NCBI GenBank assembly: GCA_016302985.1
Contig: JAEDMN010000198.1
Location: 1-5,979, forward strand
Direction of reading: 5' to 3'
From: Kiritimatiellia bacterium
GTDB taxonomy: Bacteria; Verrucomicrobiota; Kiritimatiellia; RFP12; UBA1067
Length of the DNA stretch: 5,979 bases
The notes under the pieces: model-generated
The model's database searches: none
Told to the model about the DNA's origin: nothing
The model's input: only the letters and a program-made list of their open reading frames with translations
Program-made: the position numbers and the translations under genes
Shown: positions 1-4,544 of the stretch, piece after piece
Layout of the letters: each line of letters begins with the position of its first letter
Numbering within the stretch: the stretch's first letter is position 1

Positions 1-8
1 AGCTGGGT

Positions 9-26
9 CATGCCGATATTCTACCA
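9..26 (-). promoter_or_regulatory. Possible divergent promoter with near-leaderless start
   Basis: On the minus strand, positions 26 to 18 read TGGTAGAAT, which matches an extended -10 box (TGN followed by TAGAAT). An ATG follows at 11 to 9, six bases after the box, where transcription would be expected to begin. A gene starting there (first residues M-T-Q) would be leaderless, and no Shine-Dalgarno sequence precedes it. Only three codons lie inside the window, so coding cannot be tested. This could equally be a chance match in a short AT-richer stretch. Confidence 0.22.
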
Positions 27-65
27 CGGCCGCATGAGCCGCGCGTTAGGAAATCGCGCCCGCAC

Positions 66-95
66 GACGAGGTGCGCTCTAGGACGAGGTGTGCT
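66..95 (+). repeat. 13-bp direct repeat overlapping the aldolase promoter
   Basis: GACGAGGTGCGCT (66-78) recurs as GACGAGGTGTGCT (83-95) with one mismatch and a period of 17 bp. The second copy ends on the first base of the -10 box of the aldolase promoter and contains its TGC extension. The spacing places the first copy where a -35 element would lie. It may be a two-site operator or activator site, or simply a local duplication. The sequence alone does not decide this. Confidence 0.5.
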
Positions 96-100
96 ATAAT
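92..100 (+). promoter_or_regulatory. Extended -10 promoter of the KDPG aldolase gene
   Basis: TGC followed by a perfect TATAAT (95-100) forms an extended -10 element. At the usual 16-18 bp spacing no TTGACA-like box is seen; the best-placed hexamer, 72-77, is GTGCGC. Transcription would start near 107, giving a leader of about 19 nt before the ATG at 126. The same 11-mer, GTGCTATAATG, appears again in front of the transketolase gene, which strengthens both calls. Confidence 0.72.
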
Positions 101-111
101 GGCCTTTCAAT

Positions 112-116
112 AGGAG
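112..116 (+). promoter_or_regulatory. Ribosome binding site that fixes the aldolase start
   Basis: AGGAG lies 9 nt before ATG 126. A TTG at 120 is in frame and would add two residues, but it is only 3 nt from the AGGAG core, too close for normal initiation. ATG 126 is therefore preferred. Confidence 0.8.
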
Positions 117-125
117 AATTTGCAG

Positions 126-761
126 ATGGACATGGTCGAGACGCTGAAGAAGGCCGGGATCATCCCGGTGATCGTGATCGAGGACGAGGCGCAGGCGGTG
201 CCGCTGGCGCGCGCGCTGGTGAAGGGCGGGCTGCCGGTGCTGGAGGTGACGTTCCGCACGAAGGCGGCGGCGGGCGCGATCGCGGCGATCGCCCGGGAGG
301 TCCCCGAGGCGGTCGTCGGCGCGGGCACGCTGCTGACGCCCGCGATGGTGAAGGCCGCGAAGGCCGCGGGCGCCACGTTCGGCGTCGCGCCGGGCTTCGA
401 CCCGGTCGTCGTGCAGGCCGCGAAGGACGCGGACCTGCCGTTCTGCCCGGGCGTCGCGACGGCGAGCGAACTCTCGCAGGCCCTCACGGCCGGCGCGCCG
501 ATGGTCAAGTTCTTCCCGGCCGAGGCGGCGGGCGGCGTGAAGATGATCAAGAACCTGCTCGGCGCGTTCCGCTTCACGGGCGTCAAGTTCATGCCCACGG
601 GCGGCGTCAACCTCTCCAACGTCGGCGAGTACCTCGCCGTGCCGGAGATCGTGTGCTGCGGCGGCACGTGGATCGTGCCGAAGGACGCGCTCAAGGCCGG
701 CGACTGGGCGGCCATCGAGAAGCTCGCGGCCGACGCCGCGGCGATTGCGCGCAACCGCTGA
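126..761 (+). CDS. eda: KDPG/KHG aldolase (2-dehydro-3-deoxy-phosphogluconate aldolase)
   Basis: This gene encodes a 211-residue class I aldolase, the usual length for the Eda family. The family splits 2-keto-3-deoxy-6-phosphogluconate into pyruvate and glyceraldehyde-3-phosphate in the Entner-Doudoroff and uronate pathways, and many members also cleave 4-hydroxy-2-oxoglutarate. The protein is a single cytosolic TIM barrel. Visible landmarks are LEVTFRT with Glu40 and Arg44 (matching E. coli Glu45 and Arg49), VGAGT at 64-68, SPG-like APG at 88-90, KFFPAE with the Schiff-base Lys128, the phosphate-binding PTGG at 157-160, and GGTWIVP near the C-terminus. No signal peptide is present. It has its own promoter and sits alone before a 398-nt gap. 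No dehydratase, KDG kinase or uronate gene is in view, so the physiological substrate (KDPG or KHG) is open. The family assignment is secure. Confidence 0.96.
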   Translation: MDMVETLKKAGIIPVIVIEDEAQAVPLARALVKGGLPVLEVTFRTKAAAGAIAAIAREVPEAVVGAGTLLTPAMVKAAKAAGATFGVAPGFDPVVVQAAKDADLPFCPGVATASELSQALTAGAPMVKFFPAEAAGGVKMIKNLLGAFRFTGVKFMPTGGVNLSNVGEYLAVPEIVCCGGTWIVPKDALKAGDWAAIEKLAADAAAIARNR

Positions 762-819
762 ACGACGGCCGCGGAGCCGCAGGCGTGGCCGACGCGTTCG
801 GAGCCCGCGCCGGCACGAA

Positions 820-875
820 AACAGGAGAACAGGAAATATTTTACAGAAGTCCCTCACGCCTCCTGTTCTCCTGTT
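820..875. repeat. Perfect 15-bp inverted repeat with internally duplicated arms
   Basis: The left arm AACAGGAGAACAGGA (820-834) is exactly reverse-complemented by TCCTGTTCTCCTGTT (861-875), around a 26-nt, more AT-rich loop (835-860). Each arm is itself a direct repeat, AACAGGAG followed by AACAGGA. The RNA could form a strong stem-loop about 59 nt after the aldolase stop, so 3'-end protection or transcription termination is possible, but no T-tract follows. The other plausible reading is a copy of a dispersed REP-like or MITE-like element. Copy number in the genome would distinguish these. Confidence 0.8.
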
Positions 876-889
876 CCCGACTTGACCAC

Positions 890-910
890 GCGCGCCGGGG
901 GCCGGCGCGC
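890..910. repeat. 9-bp GC-only hairpin with GGG loop
   Basis: GCGCGCCGG (890-898) pairs perfectly with CCGGCGCGC (902-910) around a three-base GGG loop. It begins 15 bp after the larger inverted repeat ends, so the two form a tandem pair of stem-loops downstream of the aldolase gene. No T-run follows. In DNA of this composition short GC palindromes do arise by chance, but a perfect 9-bp stem directly after a perfect 15-bp one is notable. Confidence 0.55.
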
Positions 911-952
911 AACCCATGCGCGCGGGGCTGGGCGCCTGCGGCGCGACGCAGA

Positions 953-1045
953 GACGTCGACCGCTACGGCAACGGCCTGGCGGCGCTGCTGATGGGCTTC
1001 TCCGACCCAGAGGCGGAGATCGAAAAGGCGAGAAGGACGACTGAC
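953..1045 (+). pseudogene. Possible remnant of a coding sequence, unidentified
   Basis: In the frame starting at 953, eighteen consecutive codons (953-1006) end in G or C and translate to a protein-like string beginning DVDRYGNGLAALLMGFSD. A charged, helix-like stretch EAEIEKARR follows at 1010-1036. Codon quality then collapses as the frame runs into the transketolase promoter. No start codon with a ribosome binding site precedes it; the only in-frame ATG nearby, 992, has none. I do not recognise the fragment. It may be the decayed end of a lost gene, or a chance result of the high GC content. Confidence 0.2.
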
Positions 1046-1071
1046 GCCGACGCGCAGGACCCGCCCTTTTG

Positions 1072-1080
1072 TGCTATAAT
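1072..1080 (+). promoter_or_regulatory. Extended -10 promoter of the transketolase gene
   Basis: TGC followed by TATAAT (1075-1080) forms an extended -10 box, preceded by a short T-run (1067-1070). The word GTGCTATAATG (1071-1081) is identical to the one before the aldolase gene. No -35 consensus is present; the hexamer 17 bp upstream is GCGCAG. The start would be near 1087, giving a leader of about 73 nt. Confidence 0.72.
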
Positions 1081-1090
1081 GACGTTGATT

Positions 1091-1107
1091 GTCCCTCTCA
1101 GGGGGAC
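1091..1107 (+). promoter_or_regulatory. Small hairpin at the 5' end of the transketolase leader
   Basis: GTCCCTC (1091-1097) pairs with GGGGGAC (1101-1107) around a TCA loop, giving seven pairs including one G-U. It would form almost at the 5' end of the mRNA, a position typical of RNA-stabilising stems. No T-tract follows, so it is not an attenuator by sequence. I recognise no known riboswitch in this leader. Confidence 0.4.
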
Positions 1108-1128
1108 GAGTAGAAGCCGTTGCACGCA

Positions 1129-1146
1129 GATTTAACACCGATTTAA
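1129..1146 (+). repeat. GATTTAA direct repeat running into the transketolase ribosome binding site
   Basis: GATTTAA occurs at 1129-1135 and 1140-1146, 11 bp apart (one helical turn). The second copy overlaps the first two bases of the AAGGAGG Shine-Dalgarno (1145-1151), which sits 8 nt before ATG 1160. These are among the few AT-rich words in the window. They may keep the initiation region unstructured, serve as a binding site, or be part of a short dispersed word repeat. Confidence 0.4.
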
Positions 1147-1159
1147 GGAGGAGCTGACA

Positions 1160-3160
1160 ATGAAACTGACGAACGAAGAGCTGAAGCTGTGCGCGAACAC
1201 GATCCGCTGCCTGGCCGCGGACATGATTGAAAAGGCGAAGAGCGGCCATCCCGGCGTCGCGCTCGGCCTGGCGGACGTCGCGGCGTCCCTCTGGCTGAAG
1301 TTCCTGAACTTCGACCCCAAGGACCCGGCCTGGGCCGACCGCGATCGCCTCGTCTTCTCCGGCGGGCATGCTTCGTCCCTCGTCTACTCCCTGCTGCACC
1401 TGAGCGGCACGGGCAGCCTGAAGCTCGACGAGCTCAAGACGTTCCGCCAGCTCGGTTCCCGCTGCGCGGGCCATCCCGAGCGCGGCGTGATGCCGGGCGT
1501 CGAGGTCACGACGGGCCCGCTCGGGCAGGGCGTCGCGATGGCCGTCGGCCTCGCGATCGCCGAGCGCATGGACGCGGCGCGCTGGAACACGGACGCGGAG
1601 AACCCGGTCGTCGACCACCGCACGTGGGTGCTCTGCGGCGACGGCGACATGGAGGAGGGCATCTCCCACGAGGCCTGCTCGCTCGCCGGCAAGCTGAAGC
1701 TGGACAAGCTCTGCCTCGTCTACGACTCGAACAACATCACGATCGAGGGCACGGCCGACCTCGCGCTCGCGGACGACACGCGCAAGCGCTTCGAGGCCTA
1801 CGGCTGGAAGGTCCTGGCGTGCGACGGCCACGACTTCGATTCGATCGACAAGACGTTCCGCAAGGCCCTCAAGGTCACGGGCCAGCCGACGCTGGTCATC
1901 GCGAAGACGCACATCGGCCAGGGCGCCCCCACGAAGCACGACACGAGCGGGGTGCATGGCGCGCCCCTCGGCGAGGAGGAGCTCAAGGGCCTCAAGACGG
2001 CGCTCGGCTTCGATCCCGAGCAGAGCTTCGTGGTGCCGGGCGAGGTGCTGGACGCGTTCGAGGACCGCGCCGGCGCGTGCCACCGCATGAACCTGCGCTG
2101 GAAGAAGGTCCTGCGCGACTGGACGGCGGCGAACGCCGAGCTGGCCGCGGCCCGCGATGCCGCGCAGCACGGCTCCCTGCCGCAGAAGCTCGAGACGAAG
2201 CTGCCGCAGTTCGACCCCGCCAAGCCGGTCGCCACGCGCAACGCGTGCGGCACGGTGATGAGCGCGCTCGCCGCGGAGGTCCCGTTCCTCGTCGGCGGCT
2301 CCGCCGACCTCGAGCCCTCGAACAAGACGAACCTCAAGCCCTTCGGCTGGAACTCGGCGGAGGACTTCTCCGGCCGCAACTTCCACTGGGGCATCCGCGA
2401 GCTCGGCATGAGCGCGATCGTGAACGGCATCGTCGCGCACGGCGGCTACCGTGCGTTCGGCGCGACCTTCGCCGTGTTCAGCGACTACTGCAAGCCGGCG
2501 ATGCGCCTCGCGGCCCTCATGGGCCTGCCGTCGATGTGGGTGTTCTCCCACGACTCCTTCTACGTGGGCGAGGACGGCCCGACGCACGAGCCCGTCGAGC
2601 AGCTCGCGATGCTCCGCACGACGCCGAACCTGCTCACGTTCCGTCCTGCGGACGCGAACGAGACGGCCGCCTGCTGGCTCGCCATGCTGCAGACGAAGAA
2701 TGCGCCGAGCTGCATCCTCACGAGCCGCCAGAACCTGCCGGTCCTCGAGGGCGTCACGCCCGAGAAGGTCGCGAAGGGCGGCTACGTGATCTGGGCGTCC
2801 GGCCCGATGCCCGACGTGATGTTCATCGCCACGGGCAGCGAGGTCTCCATCTGCATCGAGGCCGCGAAGCGCCTCGCCGAGACGGGCCGCAACGCGCGCG
2901 TCGTCTCGATGCCGTGCCGCGAGCTCTTCGAGCGGCAGCCGCTCGCCTACCGCGAGAGCGTGGTGCCCGGCACCTGCGCGAAGCGCGTGGTCGTCGAGGC
3001 CGGCGTGAAGTTCGGCTGGGAGAAGTACGCGGTCAACTCCGCGACGACCCGCTACGTGACGCTGGACACCTTCGGCGCCTCCGCCCCGTACAAGGTGCTC
3101 GCCGAGCAGTTCGGCTTCACGGCCGACAACGTCTACGCCCAGGCGCGCGAGATGCTCTGA
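1160..3160 (+). CDS. tkt: Transketolase
   Basis: This gene encodes a 666-residue thiamine-diphosphate enzyme, close to the 663 residues of E. coli TktA. Transketolase moves two-carbon ketol units between sugar phosphates in the non-oxidative pentose phosphate pathway, normally as a cytosolic homodimer. All three domains are present: an N-terminal pyrophosphate-binding domain (about 1-320), a pyrimidine-binding domain (about 350-520) and a C-terminal domain (about 535-666). Visible motifs include SGHPG with His30, GGHAS, GPLGQG, the ThDP/Mg2+ motif GDGDMEEG (160-167) ending in NN (191-192), HDTSGVHGAPLG, GGSADLEPSNKT, GIRELGM with the cofactor-activating Glu414 (E. coli Glu411), and DGPTHEP with His476 (E. 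coli His473). A perfect AAGGAGG 8 nt upstream supports ATG 1160. It has its own promoter and may head an operon with the following genes. No catalytic residue I could check is missing. Confidence 0.98.
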   Translation: MKLTNEELKLCANTIRCLAADMIEKAKSGHPGVALGLADVAASLWLKFLNFDPKDPAWADRDRLVFSGGHASSLVYSLLHLSGTGSLKLDELKTFRQLGSRCAGHPERGVMPGVEVTTGPLGQGVAMAVGLAIAERMDAARWNTDAENPVVDHRTWVLCGDGDMEEGISHEACSLAGKLKLDKLCLVYDSNNITIEGTADLALADDTRKRFEAYGWKVLACDGHDFDSIDKTFRKALKVTGQPTLVIAKTHIGQGAPTKHDTSGVHGAPLGEEELKGLKTALGFDPEQSFVVPGEVLDAFEDRAGACHRMNLRWKKVLRDWTAANAELAAARDAAQHGSLPQKLETKLPQFDPAKPVATRNACGTVMSALAAEVPFLVGGSADLEPSNKTNLKPFGWNSAEDFSGRNFHWGIRELGMSAIVNGIVAHGGYRAFGATFAVFSDYCKPAMRLAALMGLPSMWVFSHDSFYVGEDGPTHEPVEQLAMLRTTPNLLTFRPADANETAACWLAMLQTKNAPSCILTSRQNLPVLEGVTPEKVAKGGYVIWASGPMPDVMFIATGSEVSICIEAAKRLAETGRNARVVSMPCRELFERQPLAYRESVVPGTCAKRVVVEAGVKFGWEKYAVNSATTRYVTLDTFGASAPYKVLAEQFGFTADNVYAQAREML

Positions 3161-3164
3161 CGGC

Positions 3165-3206
3165 GTTGAACGTTGAAGGTTGAACGTCGAAGGTAGAAGG
3201 TTGACG
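3165..3206 (+). repeat. Six-unit 7-bp tandem repeat between transketolase and hydrolase genes
   Basis: The units are GTTGAAC (3165), GTTGAAG (3172), GTTGAAC (3179), GTCGAAG (3186), GTAGAAG (3193) and GTTGACG (3200). The consensus is GTTGAAS, exact in the first three units and degenerating downstream. The array fills 42 of the 47 bases between the transketolase stop and the hydrolase start, and begins four bases after the stop. The repeat unit is not in register with codons of the flanking genes and contains no T-run. It may belong to a dispersed intergenic microsatellite family or be a product of local slippage. Confidence 0.85.
3195..3200 (+). promoter_or_regulatory. Ribosome binding site of the hydrolase, supplied by the tandem repeat
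   Basis: AGAAGG spans the junction of the fifth and sixth 7-bp units and lies 7 nt before GTG 3208. It is the only purine-rich, Shine-Dalgarno-like word at a usable distance. An in-frame TGA at 3202-3204 closes the frame just upstream, so GTG 3208 is also the first possible start. A change in repeat number upstream would leave this spacing unchanged, but a change in the last two units would alter it. Confidence 0.55.
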
Positions 3207-3207
3207 G

Positions 3208-4005
3208 GTGGCGGACGGAGACTATGAGCGGGGACGCGGCCGCGAGATCGCGGCGATCGCCGCGCGTCTGAAGCGCCTCGCGGCGGAGCGGGACGGCCGG
3301 AAGGCCGTTCCGTCCTCCGTATCCGGGGCGTCTCGCCCCGGCGTGCTCGTGCTCAACGGCTGGGCTTCGTCCCCGCACGCCTGGGACCTCTGCGGCTTCC
3401 TGTCGCGCCCCGGCGTCCACCTCTTCTCCTATGTCGACCAGCTCGCCGGCCAGCCCGAGCGGTTGCTCGACAGCTCGGCCGGGCGTTTCGTCATCGTGGG
3501 CTGGTCGATGGGCGGCAGCGGCGCGCTGCGCCTCGCCTGCCGCTTCCCGGACCGCGTGGCGGGGCTCGTGCTCGTGGCGGCGACGCCGCGGATGATGGAG
3601 GACAAGGCGGCGGACTGGCGCGGGATGAGCCCGCGGCGACTCGACGCGCTCCGCAAGGGGCTCGGAATCACCCATGGCGAGGGATTCTTCGGCGTGCCCG
3701 AAGGCAAGCCGAACCCCTACATGGTCGACGCGCCGGAGAACCTCGAGGGCGGCCTGAAGTATCTGCTCGAGACGGACGTCCGCGCCGACCTGGAGCGCAC
3801 GCCGTTTCCGCCTTTCCCCGTCCATGTCTTCCAGAGCGCGCGGGACGGCATCGTGCGCGCCGAAAACGCCGCCTATCTGAAGGCGGTCTTCCCGCAGGCG
3901 CGCGTGACGATGGTGCCCGGCACGGAGCACGCCCTGCCGATCATGATCCCCAAGGAGATCGACGATGCCGTTGACGCTTGCCTCGCAGTCCCCGCGCAGG
4001 GCTAG
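3208..4005 (+). CDS. Alpha/beta hydrolase, BioH-like carboxylesterase
   Basis: This gene encodes a 265-residue serine hydrolase of the alpha/beta fold. The core resembles BioH, which removes the methyl ester from pimeloyl-ACP in biotin synthesis. It has LVLNGWASSP at 47-56 (oxyanion-hole region; BioH has LVLLHGW), the nucleophile elbow GWSMGG with Ser100, ATPRMM followed by a W-G-M-S-P stretch as in BioH, GGLKYLLETDVRADL matching BioH GGLEILKTVDLRQPL, then Asp213 in SARDGIV and His241 in GTEHALP. The triad is therefore Ser100-Asp213-His241. About 30 residues precede the usual BioH start, including a charged helix-like segment (about 12-32). GTG 3208 is the only start that fits the frame and ribosome site. 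No signal peptide is seen. The 3' end overlaps maf by 41 nt. No other biotin gene is present, so the substrate is inferred only from similarity; another short-chain ester is possible. Confidence 0.85.
   Translation: MADGDYERGRGREIAAIAARLKRLAAERDGRKAVPSSVSGASRPGVLVLNGWASSPHAWDLCGFLSRPGVHLFSYVDQLAGQPERLLDSSAGRFVIVGWSMGGSGALRLACRFPDRVAGLVLVAATPRMMEDKAADWRGMSPRRLDALRKGLGITHGEGFFGVPEGKPNPYMVDAPENLEGGLKYLLETDVRADLERTPFPPFPVHVFQSARDGIVRAENAAYLKAVFPQARVTMVPGTEHALPIMIPKEIDDAVDACLAVPAQG
3288..3341 (+). repeat. Two adjacent strong hairpins inside the hydrolase gene
   Basis: The first stem pairs 3288-3298 with 3303-3313 (eleven pairs, two of them G-U) around a GGAA loop, a GNRA-type tetraloop. The second pairs CCGGGGCG (3323-3330) perfectly with CGCCCCGG (3334-3341) around TCT. 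They encode the linker just before the first core strand (about residues 28-45), a region outside the conserved BioH fold. They may be palindromes inserted into a tolerant linker, or may slow translation before the domain folds. Chance is possible at this GC content. Confidence 0.45.
3952..3957 (+). promoter_or_regulatory. Ribosome binding site of maf inside the hydrolase gene
   Basis: AAGGAG ends 7 nt before ATG 3965 and lies within the last codons of the hydrolase gene. It fixes the maf start upstream of the hydrolase stop (4003-4005) and implies that ribosomes finishing the hydrolase help open the maf start, that is, translational coupling. Confidence 0.8.
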
Positions 4006-4501
4006 GATCCTCTCCGACCACGGCGTGGCGTTCGAGGTCGTGGTGACGGACGCGCCCGAGGTGTCCATCCCCCACGACCCCGGGCGGACCGTGGTGGAGA
4101 ACGCCGTCCACAAGCTGCGGGCCTGCGGACGCGTCCCCGCGCTCGCGGCGGACACGATCGTGTGGCACGACGGCGTCATCTACGGCAAGCCGGCGGACCT
4201 CGCCGAGGCGAAGGCGGTGCTGCGCACGCTCGCGGGCCGTACGCACGCGGTCTTCACGGGCGTCGCCTACGCGGACGCCGACGGGAACGTGCGGACGGCC
4301 TGCTGCCGCTCCGACGTCACGTTCCGTGCGCTGTCCGACGCCGACATCGACGCCTATGTCGCGCAGGTGAACCCCGTCGACCGCGCCGGCGCCTACGACA
4401 TCAACGACCACGGCGAGCTCGTCGTCGCGTCCTACACGGGCGAATACGAGAACATCATGGGCCTCCCGCTCGGGGCCCTCCGCGAATTCGGAGTGATTTG
4501 A
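3965..4501 (+). CDS. maf: Maf-family nucleoside triphosphate pyrophosphatase
   Basis: This gene encodes a 178-residue cytosolic Maf/HAM1-type enzyme. The family hydrolyses nucleoside triphosphates (dTTP, UTP, or modified nucleotides, depending on subgroup) to monophosphate and pyrophosphate, and is linked to nucleotide-pool cleaning and septum control. The signature starts at the N-terminus with LASQSPRRARIL (5-16, phosphate-binding loop). ENAVHKLRA (45-53), LAADTIV with the catalytic Asp63, YGKP with Lys75, TGVAYAD, DRAGAYDI and NIMGLPLGALREF follow. The GAYDI and NIMGLPL block resembles the YhdE (dTTP/UTP) branch more than the YceF branch; this subgroup call is tentative. The length is slightly below the typical 185-200 residues but all motifs are present. 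The start is set by AAGGAG at 3952, giving a 41-nt overlap with the hydrolase and suggesting coupled expression. Confidence 0.94.
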   Translation: MPLTLASQSPRRARILSDHGVAFEVVVTDAPEVSIPHDPGRTVVENAVHKLRACGRVPALAADTIVWHDGVIYGKPADLAEAKAVLRTLAGRTHAVFTGVAYADADGNVRTACCRSDVTFRALSDADIDAYVAQVNPVDRAGAYDINDHGELVVASYTGEYENIMGLPLGALREFGVI

Positions 4502-4508
4502 CCGGCAG

Positions 4509-4529
4509 GGTCCGTCGTCCCGACGGACC
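4509..4529. repeat. Perfect 9-bp triloop hairpin between maf and the phosphoesterase gene
   Basis: GGTCCGTCG (4509-4517) pairs exactly with CGACGGACC (4521-4529) around TCC. It begins 8 nt after the maf stop and ends 6 nt before the ribosome binding site of the next gene. No T-run follows, so it is a poor intrinsic terminator. It may act as an mRNA processing or stabilising stem separating maf from the downstream gene, or as a partial attenuator. It could also be a copy of a small palindromic repeat. Confidence 0.6.
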
Positions 4530-4535
4530 GCGAAT

Positions 4536-4540
4536 GGAGG
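4536..4540 (+). promoter_or_regulatory. Ribosome binding site of the phosphoesterase gene, short spacing
   Basis: GGAGG is followed by AAAA and then ATG 4545. The 4-nt spacer is shorter than the 7-9 nt seen for the other genes here, so initiation may be weaker. No other in-frame start is available before the twin-arginine motif. Confidence 0.7.
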
Positions 4541-4544
4541 AAAA

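Larger units (their letters stand above)
762..1159. other. Intergenic region between aldolase and transketolase genes
   Basis: This 398-bp gap contains no convincing gene. In order it holds a perfect 15-bp inverted repeat (820-875), a 9-bp GC-rich triloop hairpin (890-910), a coding-looking fragment of about 30 codons without a credible start (953-1045), the transketolase promoter (1072-1080) and a leader of about 73 nt with a small hairpin and two GATTTAA words. No hairpin here is followed by a run of T, so a classical intrinsic terminator for the aldolase transcript is not visible. Confidence 0.8.

Noticed and set aside
820..910. Intrinsic terminator for the aldolase gene
   Set aside because: The stems are strong but neither is followed by a run of T, so I list them as repeats with possible RNA function rather than as terminators.
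916..1044. Small ORF of 42 codons in the gap (ATG 916)
   Set aside because: The product is dominated by Arg and Gly, no Shine-Dalgarno precedes it, and it lies in a different frame from the better coding-like stretch at 953-1006.
89..1135. Long + strand reading frame of 348 codons across the aldolase gene and the following gap
   Set aside because: It is a frame shadow: low-complexity Gly/Arg/Ala protein over the aldolase gene, no ribosome site, and it runs through the transketolase promoter. Only the short stretch 953-1045 looks protein-like and is reported separately.
1081..1159. Riboswitch (for example thiamine diphosphate) in the transketolase leader
   Set aside because: The leader is only about 73 nt, has one small stem and lacks the conserved bases of the THI box; transketolase uses the cofactor but is not usually under that riboswitch.
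854..2587. Minus-strand reading frame of 577 codons opposite the transketolase gene
   Set aside because: High GC removes stop codons on the opposite strand. The protein is rich in Arg/Ala/Val/Glu with no recognisable motif, and the + strand gene is certain.
1624..3183. 519-codon + strand frame inside the transketolase gene
   Set aside because: It overlaps a full-length, motif-complete transketolase and encodes an Arg-rich low-complexity product.
3165..3206. CRISPR array
   Set aside because: The units are 7 bp and directly adjacent with no spacers; this is a short tandem repeat.
3133..4179. 348-codon minus-strand frame opposite the hydrolase and maf genes
   Set aside because: Both + strand genes have catalytic motifs and ribosome sites; the opposite frame has neither and reads through the heptamer array.
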